A stretch of 6,088 nt of DNA from T3Sed10-241 sp036751905 (GCA_036751905.1 DAIOTP010000172.1:1-6088), one strand, 5' to 3'; counted from the stretch's first letter, positions 1 to 6,017 are shown. Program-made: numbers and translations. The notes: generated from the sequence alone by a model not told the origin.

Positions 1-53
1 CCGTGGTGCTTGGCGTGCAGTACAAAGCGGTTGATCACCGCGTCAAAGCGCAT
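1..53 (-). pseudogene. Possible fragment of an NAD-dependent epimerase/dehydratase (extended SDR) gene, running off the left edge
   Basis: Read on the minus strand from 53 downwards, the frame gives MRFDAVINRFVLHAKHH. This resembles the M-R-F-D-x-V-I-N-x-F-V segment that I associate with the middle of extended SDR sugar-nucleotide epimerases, not with their N-terminus. Upstream (higher coordinates) the same frame does not continue with SDR-like residues and the sequence becomes markedly AT-rich near position 60, so the 5' part of such a gene seems to be missing. Alternatives are a genuine short gene starting at the ATG at 53-51, or a plus-strand gene ending at 78. Only 17 codons are visible and the family call is from memory of the motif. 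Confidence 0.3.
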
Positions 54-692
54 GCACAGGCATTTTATCCAAAATAAAATCAAACTCCTTGGTAATAAGA
101 AAATTTTGACTGCTTTAACGGCCACAATAACCAAAGTATGCCCCTCGCCCCTCGCCCCTCTCTTCTCTCACTGCATATAATTTAATCGAGGGAGACCTCT
201 TATTATCTGCAAAACTTCTTGTCGCAAAGGCTGTGCTTAAGGCTTGGGGTGCAAATCACTTTTTTCATTTCTGTTCACTCCGCTGTGATAAAGGGAATGT
301 GAAACTCCCATATTCTATTAAAGCTAATAGAAATACGGAGCAATTCAGTGATCACGCTGGTTTGCTAGTCCATGCAATAGCCGCGACAGAATATCCTTTC
401 GATAATCGACAAGAGCAAAGCTGCTCTCGAAAGATTAAAGGCAGATTAAAACATTACTTACCCCAAATAGCGGAAAAACTAACAGCAGGCCATTCAAGAT
501 TACTAAACGCGTACATTACGATTTCCAAAAGGACTTATCTGACTTATAGTCTTCATTTCTTCGATAAGCGCACACTTTCCATCTCCAGACCACCTTAGAA
601 GCGAAAGTTTTCAATTCTATTTCTTTTTCACCTTCGCTCTCTGTCGTTAACCAAATCCTTCGTGCAGAGGCTCCAAACAAAAAACCAAAAAA
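54..692. other. Long region without a convincing gene
   Basis: This stretch before gene 1 is mostly AT-rich. The longest open frame on the plus strand, 233-598 with a GTG start, gives a 121-residue product with no signal peptide, no recognisable motif and no clear coding bias, so I do not call it. I found no TAnnTTTG promoter motif upstream of gene 1. A weak 6-bp hairpin (AGAGCA, loop AAGC, TGCTCT) lies at 412-427 and is not followed by a T-run. The only clear structure is the heptamer repeat at 140-160. The region may contain decayed sequence. Confidence 0.55.
140..160. repeat. Three perfect tandem copies of a 7-bp unit (GCCCCTC)
   Basis: GCCCCTC occurs at 140-146, 147-153 and 154-160, followed by a pyrimidine-rich tail up to about 170. 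The GC-rich block stands out in an AT-rich surround. Short heptamer arrays of this kind can change copy number by replication slippage. No gene contains it, so no function is implied. Confidence 0.85.
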
Positions 693-2315
693 ATGAAAAC
701 ACAAATTTCCGCCACTGTCTTTTTGATAGCAATCCTTGTGAGTAATATAAATCTGCAAGCACAAACCACAACCACTGTCATTGGCACTCCCGATGATAGC
801 TTCGGCTACTTAATTTGGACTACCGATACTTCAAAAGTCAAATTTTACAAATACGAGTTTACAAAAACTGACTTTCTGGACGATGATTACAATGAGCTCA
901 TTCTAGATCGAGGTGAAATATGGCGTCAAAATCATATCCTAGTACCCTACGAATATTTCAAACCTTCAGATGGCGACCGCTTTGGCTACAGCTACCGTTT
1001 AACTGCTGTTGACCATCACAATAAGGATCTACCCGATATTGCAATGGGACCTGTTGGTGGTATGGGATACGACGTCTGCTATTGGCAGTGTCATAGCAAA
1101 GACTGGGCATTTAGAATCAATCAAAAAAATATGCCAAACGGAACAAAAAACTACACCCTGAAAATGGCCTACGACATTGAAGAAGAAGGTTATAAAGTGC
1201 CTTTTTATCGGTATTTCAGCTCAAGTGAGTTTCAGGCCTACACTGGACACATGATTGGGGGTCCTTCGGTGGGATATGGAAATCCTCAATATCACAATGT
1301 TGGTTGCTGGCCTCAGCCATATTCTAATATATGCGCTGTCCCTCAAGACATAATTGTGGCTTATGAAAATACGGGATCAGCTCAGTTTTTTGATAACACA
1401 GGAGCACTAATAATTTCAGAGTATGTTTACGGTATACAAAAAGGATTGGGCCCTTGGTATCCAAGTAGTCCCCACGTATTGGGTAGTACCGCTGATTACT
1501 GCGATGGACCTGGGAACATGAGTACATCTTTGGAGCAAATGATGACGTTATTAAATGAAGATATCCATGACACAATGCCTCATCTTCACTGCCCTATTCT
1601 GCTGGGGGGCTATACGGGAAGCTTACCGAACAACGCCGATGACCCACCCGGGACAATAGGGCCAGGTTCCAACAACGGACCCTGCCACAATGTATGGACA
1701 TATGGGCCATGGATGGGCCTCGGATTTACAGATTTCTACAGTCATCACATTCATTGCGAACGTGATCTCAACAACACGAGCAACAATAGCGGCACAGAAG
1801 GTCTTGGAGCTTTTGCTGAAGACCTTGTGAATTGCCAAGTTTATAAACTTGTAAGGTTTGATCGGACTGGCGCAGTTATCGTAGCGCAGGGTAGCGCTTC
1901 CACTTTTGTAACTGCCAGTGGCAGTCCAAATATTCCCACACATAACTTTCAACCGGGCATACATCGCCTTACAATCAAACTGCCAAATGAGCCTCAAAAA
2001 TACATGGTATTCGAAGTAAAGGAAGCAAGTGATTTTACGGTTGAACACAAAGATTTCTTTTCAGGTTCTATCTTTCCAAATCCTCACCAAGACAATCATT
2101 TCAATATCACAATTGAGACATCCGCTCGTCTTCGGGTGGTATATGAATTGTTTGATAGTGGCGCCAACAGAATACACAGACAATCATTCACAATTCCAAA
2201 AGACCATTTGGACACACATAAAGTTGAACCGGACAATGGCCTGCCCTATGGATATTTGTACCATAAATTTACCTTTGAGGATGGATCGACCAAATCCTAT
2301 ATCACAATACGATGA
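693..2315 (+). CDS. T9SS-exported, cysteine-containing surface or secreted protein of unknown function
   Basis: This 540-residue protein starts with a typical signal peptide (residues 1-24; basic MK, hydrophobic core TVFLIAILV, cleavage probably after L-Q-A or at Q-A-Q). Residues 461-540 form a type A T9SS C-terminal sorting domain: F-P-N-P at 461-464, a G-Y-L-Y turn near 60 residues later and a final S-Y-I-T-I-R. Export by T9SS with removal of this domain is known for the family. Residues 30-110 look beta-rich and could be Fn3-like, which is only an impression. The centre, residues 115-385, matches nothing I recognise; it has nine cysteines (129, 133, 205, 214, 270, 300, 331, 355, 381) and many Trp, Tyr, Gly and Pro, as expected of a disulfide-stabilised extracellular domain. 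The ATG follows an A-rich leader (675-692) without Shine-Dalgarno, usual for Bacteroidota. The stop overlaps the next start as ATGA, suggesting an operon with translational coupling. Confidence 0.9.
   Translation: MKTQISATVFLIAILVSNINLQAQTTTTVIGTPDDSFGYLIWTTDTSKVKFYKYEFTKTDFLDDDYNELILDRGEIWRQNHILVPYEYFKPSDGDRFGYSYRLTAVDHHNKDLPDIAMGPVGGMGYDVCYWQCHSKDWAFRINQKNMPNGTKNYTLKMAYDIEEEGYKVPFYRYFSSSEFQAYTGHMIGGPSVGYGNPQYHNVGCWPQPYSNICAVPQDIIVAYENTGSAQFFDNTGALIISEYVYGIQKGLGPWYPSSPHVLGSTADYCDGPGNMSTSLEQMMTLLNEDIHDTMPHLHCPILLGGYTGSLPNNADDPPGTIGPGSNNGPCHNVWTYGPWMGLGFTDFYSHHIHCERDLNNTSNNSGTEGLGAFAEDLVNCQVYKLVRFDRTGAVIVAQGSASTFVTASGSPNIPTHNFQPGIHRLTIKLPNEPQKYMVFEVKEASDFTVEHKDFFSGSIFPNPHQDNHFNITIETSARLRVVYELFDSGANRIHRQSFTIPKDHLDTHKVEPDNGLPYGYLYHKFTFEDGSTKSYITIR
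2270..2277 (+). promoter_or_regulatory. TAnnTTTG promoter-like motif inside the end of gene 1
   Basis: TACCTTTG matches the Bacteroidota -7 consensus TAnnTTTG and ends 35 bases before the A of the gene 2 ATG. It lies in codons for K-F-T-F-E-D of gene 1, so it may be fortuitous. A TTTG occurs at 2255-2258, but the 11-base spacing is much shorter than the roughly 19 expected for a -33 box. Its interest is that gene 3 carries the same motif at exactly the same distance from its start. Confidence 0.25.
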
Positions 2316-2415
2316 TTAGAATAAACTATATATACTTCGGAATGCTATGCACCACCCTGCTTCAGGCAGGGTGGTGCGTTGCCCAAAACACGGACATTGA
2401 ATTTGTGCATGGATC
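2287..2415 (+). repeat. 5' module of the tandem duplication, copy 1 (129 bp)
   Basis: This segment matches 4241-4369 with only two substitutions, both in codon 6 of gene 2/3 (TAT for Tyr against TTC for Phe). The offset is 1954 bases. It contains the last eight codons of gene 1 plus its stop, the ATGA overlap, the whole signal peptide and the first residues of the mature propeller protein. Similarity drops sharply on both sides: at the left edge (base 2286 against 4240) and after the GGATC at 2411-2415. Confidence 0.97.
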
Positions 2416-4051
2416 ATTTTTGGGGGGAAATGGATTGGATTTACCTGCAATTCCAAACTCATTGGTTGTAGATGCGGAAGGCAATATTTTGTTTGCATCT
2501 AGCACTACATCCAATAATATGCCGTTAACAGGCGATGCGCACCAGTCTTCTCTGTCTGGATTTAAATCTTTTTACATCACGAAGCTTAGTGCTTCAGGTG
2601 AACTTTTGTACGCCACATATTTTGGAGGATCAACCGGCGATGCAGCGGCTTTGGATATTGCATCCACTGGCCATGTGGTCCTTGCTGGTCAAGCGCAAGG
2701 CCCAGGCTTCCCTGTAACTCCCAACGCACATCAACAAGATTACCCCGGAGGAATTCGTTCAGGAACTTTAACTCTATTTAATGAAAGCTTCGATCTTGAA
2801 TGGAGCACTTATATGGGTGGCGCTGACATTGATGCTATTTCTTCAGTGGTATTGAACGACAATCAGGAAGTTTTTGTAAGCGGCAGCACAAAAAGCCCTG
2901 GATTATCCACACCAGGAGCTCATGCTGAGATAAACGACCAGGATGAGTGGAGCGGATTTCTGGCAAAATTTACTTCTGAGGGAATTTTAAGCTACTACAC
3001 CTATTTCCAAGGCAATGGAAGTACTTTTTTTAGAAGCTCTCAACTCAGTTCCGATGGAAGCAAGATTTATTTACTAGGCCGAACCAACGCTACATCAGGA
3101 ATAGCGTTTGGGGGCGTTGCCAACGTCTATCAAGGCGGTGAGGGCGATGCTTTCATCGCGTGCTTTGACATAGATGCCAATGAATTTATCTGGTCGCGCT
3201 ATTTTGGAGGGCCAGGGAATGAACTGCCTGAAGCTCTCGCTCTAGGGCCTCAAGATCAAATAGTAATATACGGAAGTACTTGGAGTACCACAGGGATTTC
3301 CACCCCTGGAGCCCACCAAGAAGCACCCACAAACCAATCCACGGGGCCGATATCCGACAATAACCGGTTCATTGCTGTTTTCGATAACGAAGGAAATATC
3401 GAGTGGGCCACATATTTTGGAGGCACACCCCCTGGAGGCGCCAACAGCGGTTTATCGGTGAACGGCAATGAAATAGTTGTAAATGGCTTTGCTAGAGGGC
3501 AAGAAGCCATTTTGTTGGGCAATCCTATTGAAGACGAAATACTTGAGGCTGGATCCTATTTTATTGCCAAATTTAATTTAGATTCAGGTAGCCAAGTATG
3601 GGGCACCTACATTGGGAATGGCACCGATGCATGGTTGGTTGATGTAATCCATTTGCCTGACGACCGATTATTTACTTTCGGTATTGCGGCATCTCAAAAT
3701 GCTGCCATTAGTCTAGACGCACTGCAAAGTCAGTTCGGTGGAGATGTTCAGGATTTATACTATGCGATTTTCCAGGACATCTCCCTGAATACAATTGATT
3801 TAAAAAACAAGGAAAACCTGCGATTGTTTCCGAATCCAGCCTGCACGCGAGTTCGCTTGGCATTGGAAACCACTAGCACAGAGCAATGGCACGTTTCGCT
3901 CTTTGACATCAGTGGCCGCACGCTGCTCAGTGCCCAACTGAGCAATGTTAACGAGCCAATAGACATACATTTTTTGCCCGTGGGAATGTACATTGTGAAA
4001 GCGACTTCAGGTACATTCTTGAAAACTGCTAAGCTCATTGTCGAGCGTTGA
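2312..4051 (+). CDS. T9SS-exported seven-repeat SBBP-type beta-propeller protein (paralogue A)
   Basis: The 579-residue protein has a signal peptide at residues 1-25 (hydrophobic Y-F-G-M-L-C-T-T-L-L core, cleavage likely after C-V-A or V-A-Q). It is followed by seven repeats of the SBBP (beta-propeller repeat) type, roughly residues 31-99, 100-163, 164-227, 228-293, 294-364, 365-429 and 430-492. Most units open with an aromatic-x-T-Y-x-G-G signature such as YATYFGG, WSTYMGG or WATYFGG, and contain a V/I-x-G-x-T strand and a G-A-H turn. Seven units suit a closed seven-bladed propeller. Residues 503-579 are a type A T9SS sorting domain (LRLFPNP, then D-I-S-G-R, L-P-V-G-M-Y-I-V-K, ending L-I-V-E-R). 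The role is probably extracellular binding or a structural surface function; no catalytic motif is visible. The start overlaps the gene 1 stop, so gene 2 is likely co-translated with it. The gene is intact and about half-identical in sequence to gene 3 by eye. Confidence 0.92.
   Translation: MIRINYIYFGMLCTTLLQAGWCVAQNTDIEFVHGSFLGGNGLDLPAIPNSLVVDAEGNILFASSTTSNNMPLTGDAHQSSLSGFKSFYITKLSASGELLYATYFGGSTGDAAALDIASTGHVVLAGQAQGPGFPVTPNAHQQDYPGGIRSGTLTLFNESFDLEWSTYMGGADIDAISSVVLNDNQEVFVSGSTKSPGLSTPGAHAEINDQDEWSGFLAKFTSEGILSYYTYFQGNGSTFFRSSQLSSDGSKIYLLGRTNATSGIAFGGVANVYQGGEGDAFIACFDIDANEFIWSRYFGGPGNELPEALALGPQDQIVIYGSTWSTTGISTPGAHQEAPTNQSTGPISDNNRFIAVFDNEGNIEWATYFGGTPPGGANSGLSVNGNEIVVNGFARGQEAILLGNPIEDEILEAGSYFIAKFNLDSGSQVWGTYIGNGTDAWLVDVIHLPDDRLFTFGIAASQNAAISLDALQSQFGGDVQDLYYAIFQDISLNTIDLKNKENLRLFPNPACTRVRLALETTSTEQWHVSLFDISGRTLLSAQLSNVNEPIDIHFLPVGMYIVKATSGTFLKTAKLIVER
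2349..2377 (+). repeat. Perfect 12-bp inverted repeat with 5-base loop inside the signal-peptide codons, copy 1
   Basis: GCACCACCCTGC (2349-2360), loop TTCAG (2361-2365), GCAGGGTGGTGC (2366-2377). All twelve pairs are perfect; in RNA a U-G and an A-U pair could extend it outward. It is GC-rich in an otherwise AT-leaning gene and encodes residues from about Cys13 to Cys22. It is not a terminator, since no T-run follows and it lies inside an intact reading frame. It could act as an mRNA hairpin near the start, a palindromic repeat insertion, or a recombination site. Confidence 0.95.
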
Positions 4052-4060
4052 ACCTGGGTA

Positions 4061-4183
4061 CTACGCCATCCTCCCCAAAAATTCCTCCAGCTCCTTTTTC
4101 AACTCCTGGCTTTTCGGGCCGATGAGGGCTTCAACGTTTTGGTCGGGCACTACCTGATGGAGATGCAGCTGCAATTGAACATG
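4061..4183 (-). pseudogene. Duplicated 3' fragment of the convergent minus-strand gene
   Basis: On the minus strand an open frame ends with TAG (4063-4061) and reads back through E-A-L-I-G-P-K-S-Q-E-L-K-K-E-L-E-E-F-L-G-R-M-A to a stop at 4186-4184. The only ATG codon in it is two codons from the end. The last 22 sense codons match the end of the gene at 6018-6088 almost exactly, including the reading frame, with a different stop codon (TAG against TAA). I read it as a truncated copy carried along in the tandem duplication. It lies 9 bases from the stop of gene 2, like its counterpart beside gene 3. Family unknown; the end is a charged amphipathic helix. Confidence 0.7.
4065..4131. repeat. 3' flank of the tandem duplication, copy 1 (at least 67 bp)
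   Basis: Matches 6022-6088 with two substitutions at an offset of 1957 bases, three more than the 5' module because gene 3 is one codon longer than gene 2. The match is still perfect where the window ends, so its right limit cannot be seen. It is the end of a minus-strand gene, intact in copy 2 as far as visible and truncated here. Confidence 0.95.
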
Positions 4184-4248
4184 TTAAATATAATGCTTCA
4201 ACAATTTTTTTCCCTACAGTTCCTATCTTTGGCTTAAACCCGACCAAA
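4138..4248. repeat. 10-bp inverted repeat spanning the duplication junction
   Basis: TTTGGTCGGG at 4138-4147 is the exact reverse complement of CCCGACCAAA at 4239-4248. The right arm straddles the junction 4240/4241 where the gene 1 tail relic begins. The 91-base interval holds the end of the antisense fragment, a T-run and the promoter-like motif. It may mark the rearrangement that joined the two units, or be chance. Confidence 0.6.
4224..4231 (+). promoter_or_regulatory. Candidate promoter of gene 3 (TAnnTTTG -7 motif)
   Basis: TATCTTTG fits the Bacteroidota sigma -7 consensus TAnnTTTG exactly. It ends 35 bases before the gene 3 ATG, so transcription would begin near 4236-4240 and give a leader of about 26-30 bases. 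No TTTG is present at the usual -33 distance; a run of seven T at 4205-4211 is the nearest feature. Since gene 3 is no longer directly behind gene 1, an own promoter is plausible. Confidence 0.4.
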
Positions 4249-4269
4249 TCCTATATCACAATACGATGA
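4241..4269 (+). pseudogene. Relic of the last codons of gene 1 in front of gene 3
   Basis: The frame ending with TGA at 4267-4269 reads T-K-S-Y-I-T-I-R, identical to the end of gene 1 at 2289-2315, with the same ATGA overlap to the following start. Upstream of 4241 there is no gene 1 sequence. It is therefore a truncated 3' remnant copied with gene 2, and shows that the duplication left breakpoint fell inside the gene 1 sorting domain. Confidence 0.9.
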
Positions 4270-6008
4270 TTAGAATAAACTTCATATACTTCGGAATGCT
4301 ATGCACCACCCTGCTTCAGGCAGGGTGGTGCGTTGCCCAAAACACGGACATTGAATTTGTGCATGGATCGTTCTATGGAGGAAATGAGGCAGAACTTTCA
4401 GGTGGGGTAAATGCATTGCGCTCAAACAATCAAGGAAATGTTTTGCTGGTGGGTAGTACGAATTCAAGTAATTTTCCAACCACTGTCGGGGCACACCAAC
4501 CTTCTCTCAATGGTTTCTCGTCCCTATTCTTTGTATTAATGGATCATGATGGTCAGCCGATACATTCATCGTACCACGGAGGCCCTTTAATGTTTACTCA
4601 AGCGGTAGGTGCACAATCGACAATGGGAAATATAGCGATCGCCGGGGAGGTACCCGGTTCGGGATTTGCAACCACTCCAGGAGCAGCTTTACCAAACTAT
4701 CCAGGTGGCCCACGTTCAATAACACTCACATATTTTGATGTCAATTATCTCCCCGTATGGAGCACCTTTGTAGGTGGCAGTGGCCTTGATCGAATCTTGG
4801 ATATCGCCTTAGATGCTGACAATAATGTATATGTGTGCGGCTCCACAACAAGCGCGGGTCTGGCAAGCTCTGGTGCACACCTTGAAGCGATCAACGTTGA
4901 TTTTAATGCTGGATTTTTAGCAAAATATAGCCCAAGCGGAGTGCCACTTTTTTTCACCTACTTTCAGGGAAATGGCAATGCCTCACTGAGCCATTGCAGA
5001 TTTAACAATGAAGGGACCAAACTCTATATTAGCGGATTGACCGATGCCACTACAGGCATTTCCTTTGGTGGTATTGAAGATACCTATCAAGGCGGAGATC
5101 AAGACGCATTTGTAGCATGTTTTGATATCAGCACGAACGAATTCCTTTGGTCACGGTATTTAGGTGGGCCAGCATTTGATGAAATTATGAATTTAGCCAT
5201 AGGATCAGAGGATGAAATAGTCGTTTCCGGCAAAACCAGAAGCATTGGGGGCATAGCCTCAACAGGAGCGCATCAAGAGATTCCATCAAACAACAACTCT
5301 GGAATTCTGCAAGACTTGAACCGTTTTATTGCTGTTCTTGATCAGGATGGCAACGCAATGTGGGCGACTTATTTTGGCGCAGTTCTTACTTTTAGCTCCA
5401 ATTTTGGTCTCTCGGTTGCCGGGAATGAACTCATTGTTACGGGAAGGCAGCAAGGAGGAGATGAAATTACTTTGGGCAATCCCATAGTAAATGATATCCA
5501 TCCAGAGGGATCCGACTTTATCGCCAAATTTCATTTGGAGACCGGTATCCAGGAATGGGGTACGTATTGGATCAATGGAACGGAACCACGCCTTTTTAAT
5601 GCTGTACATCTTCCCGGCAATCGGCTGTTTTCTCTAGGCATAGCCTCTGATGACGGCGCTCCTATAAGCATCGATGCATGGCAAAGTGAATTCGGAGGAG
5701 GTGACCTTGATTTATATTACGCAATCTTTCAAGATATCAGCCTCTTCGCTGGAAACGTCAAATATCTCGAACCCTTGAAGCTATTCCCGAATCCCGCCAG
5801 CGATGAATTTATTTTGGATATGGATCCCGCTGGAAAACATTCATGGAATGTCGATATTTTGGCACCAAGCGGCGGCATTCTGAAGTCGTTCATAACATAT
5901 ATACCTGGCACTGTTGTTGACGTAGCGGATTTGCCCGCTGGTATGTATATCGTTAGAGCGACATCAGCAAGCGGCATTGTCACCAACAAGCTTGTCATTA
6001 GCCGCTAA
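4266..6008 (+). CDS. T9SS-exported seven-repeat SBBP-type beta-propeller protein (paralogue B)
   Basis: The 580-residue product has the same plan as gene 2. The first 36 residues differ from gene 2 only at Phe6. Seven repeats follow at about residues 31-99, 100-164, 165-228, 229-294, 295-365, 366-430 and 431-493, with openings such as WSTFVGG, FFTYFQG, WSRYLGG and WATYFGA. Residues 504-580 are a T9SS type A sorting domain (LKLFPNP, L-P-A-G-M-Y-I-V-R, ending K-L-V-I-S-R). Repeats 1-3 and the sorting domain have diverged most; the repeat 4/5 boundary (D-A-F-V-A-C-F-D, then W-S-R-Y-L-G-G) and the LGNPI of repeat 6 are best kept. The frame is intact with conservative changes, so both copies appear to be under selection. 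It is likely secreted or surface-attached with a binding role; no enzyme motif is seen. The ATG is chosen by identity with gene 2. Transcription may come from the motif at 4224-4231 or by read-through. Confidence 0.92.
   Translation: MIRINFIYFGMLCTTLLQAGWCVAQNTDIEFVHGSFYGGNEAELSGGVNALRSNNQGNVLLVGSTNSSNFPTTVGAHQPSLNGFSSLFFVLMDHDGQPIHSSYHGGPLMFTQAVGAQSTMGNIAIAGEVPGSGFATTPGAALPNYPGGPRSITLTYFDVNYLPVWSTFVGGSGLDRILDIALDADNNVYVCGSTTSAGLASSGAHLEAINVDFNAGFLAKYSPSGVPLFFTYFQGNGNASLSHCRFNNEGTKLYISGLTDATTGISFGGIEDTYQGGDQDAFVACFDISTNEFLWSRYLGGPAFDEIMNLAIGSEDEIVVSGKTRSIGGIASTGAHQEIPSNNNSGILQDLNRFIAVLDQDGNAMWATYFGAVLTFSSNFGLSVAGNELIVTGRQQGGDEITLGNPIVNDIHPEGSDFIAKFHLETGIQEWGTYWINGTEPRLFNAVHLPGNRLFSLGIASDDGAPISIDAWQSEFGGGDLDLYYAIFQDISLFAGNVKYLEPLKLFPNPASDEFILDMDPAGKHSWNVDILAPSGGILKSFITYIPGTVVDVADLPAGMYIVRATSASGIVTNKLVISR
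4303..4331 (+). repeat. Perfect 12-bp inverted repeat with 5-base loop in signal-peptide codons, copy 2
   Basis: Arms 4303-4314 and 4320-4331 around loop TTCAG (4315-4319), identical in sequence and orientation to 2349-2377. The asymmetric loop gives the two elements a direction, and both point the same way. Confidence 0.95.
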
Positions 6009-6017
6009 GGCAACTGC

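Larger units (their letters stand above)
4241..4369 (+). repeat. 5' module of the tandem duplication, copy 2 (129 bp)
   Basis: Counterpart of 2287-2415 with only the two codon-6 differences. It supplies gene 3 with its start codon, signal peptide and the first residues of the mature protein, after which the coding sequences of genes 2 and 3 diverge strongly. Confidence 0.97.

Noticed and set aside
3..78. Plus-strand frame ending in TAA at 76-78 (tail H-A-Q-A-F-Y-P-K) as the end of a gene
   Set aside because: It reads plausibly as coding but I recognise nothing; the opposite strand has an SDR-like motif, so I kept that as the slightly better reading. Both are uncertain.
233..598. 121-codon open frame on the plus strand with GTG start
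   Set aside because: No signal peptide, recognisable motif, initiation context or coding bias; likely a chance frame in AT-rich sequence, though a decayed gene cannot be excluded.
1074..1094. Haem-binding motif C-Y-W-Q-C-H in gene 1 (CxxxCH)
   Set aside because: Spacing is not the standard CxxCH, there is a single instance, and the other seven cysteines suggest disulfides instead.
1324..2048. Minus-strand open frames opposite gene 1, and similar ones opposite genes 2 and 3
   Set aside because: They are antisense shadows of well-supported genes and show no domain or start context of their own.
2349..2377. Rho-independent terminator
   Set aside because: Strong stem but no following T-run, and it sits inside an intact conserved reading frame.
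2345..2380. Lipoprotein signal (lipobox) around A-G-W-C at residues 19-22 of genes 2 and 3
   Set aside because: Trp directly before the Cys and no Leu at the expected position; the T9SS sorting domain fits a SPase I signal peptide better.
2287..4240. Insertion sequence or composite transposon
   Set aside because: No transposase, no terminal inverted repeats at the unit ends and no target-site duplication could be found.
4065..4265. Integron attC site between cassettes (GTTAAAT-like box near 4182)
   Set aside because: No paired inverse core at a suitable distance, no imperfect attC-type stem, and the repeats include neighbouring gene ends and a signal peptide, unlike integron cassettes. No integrase is visible.
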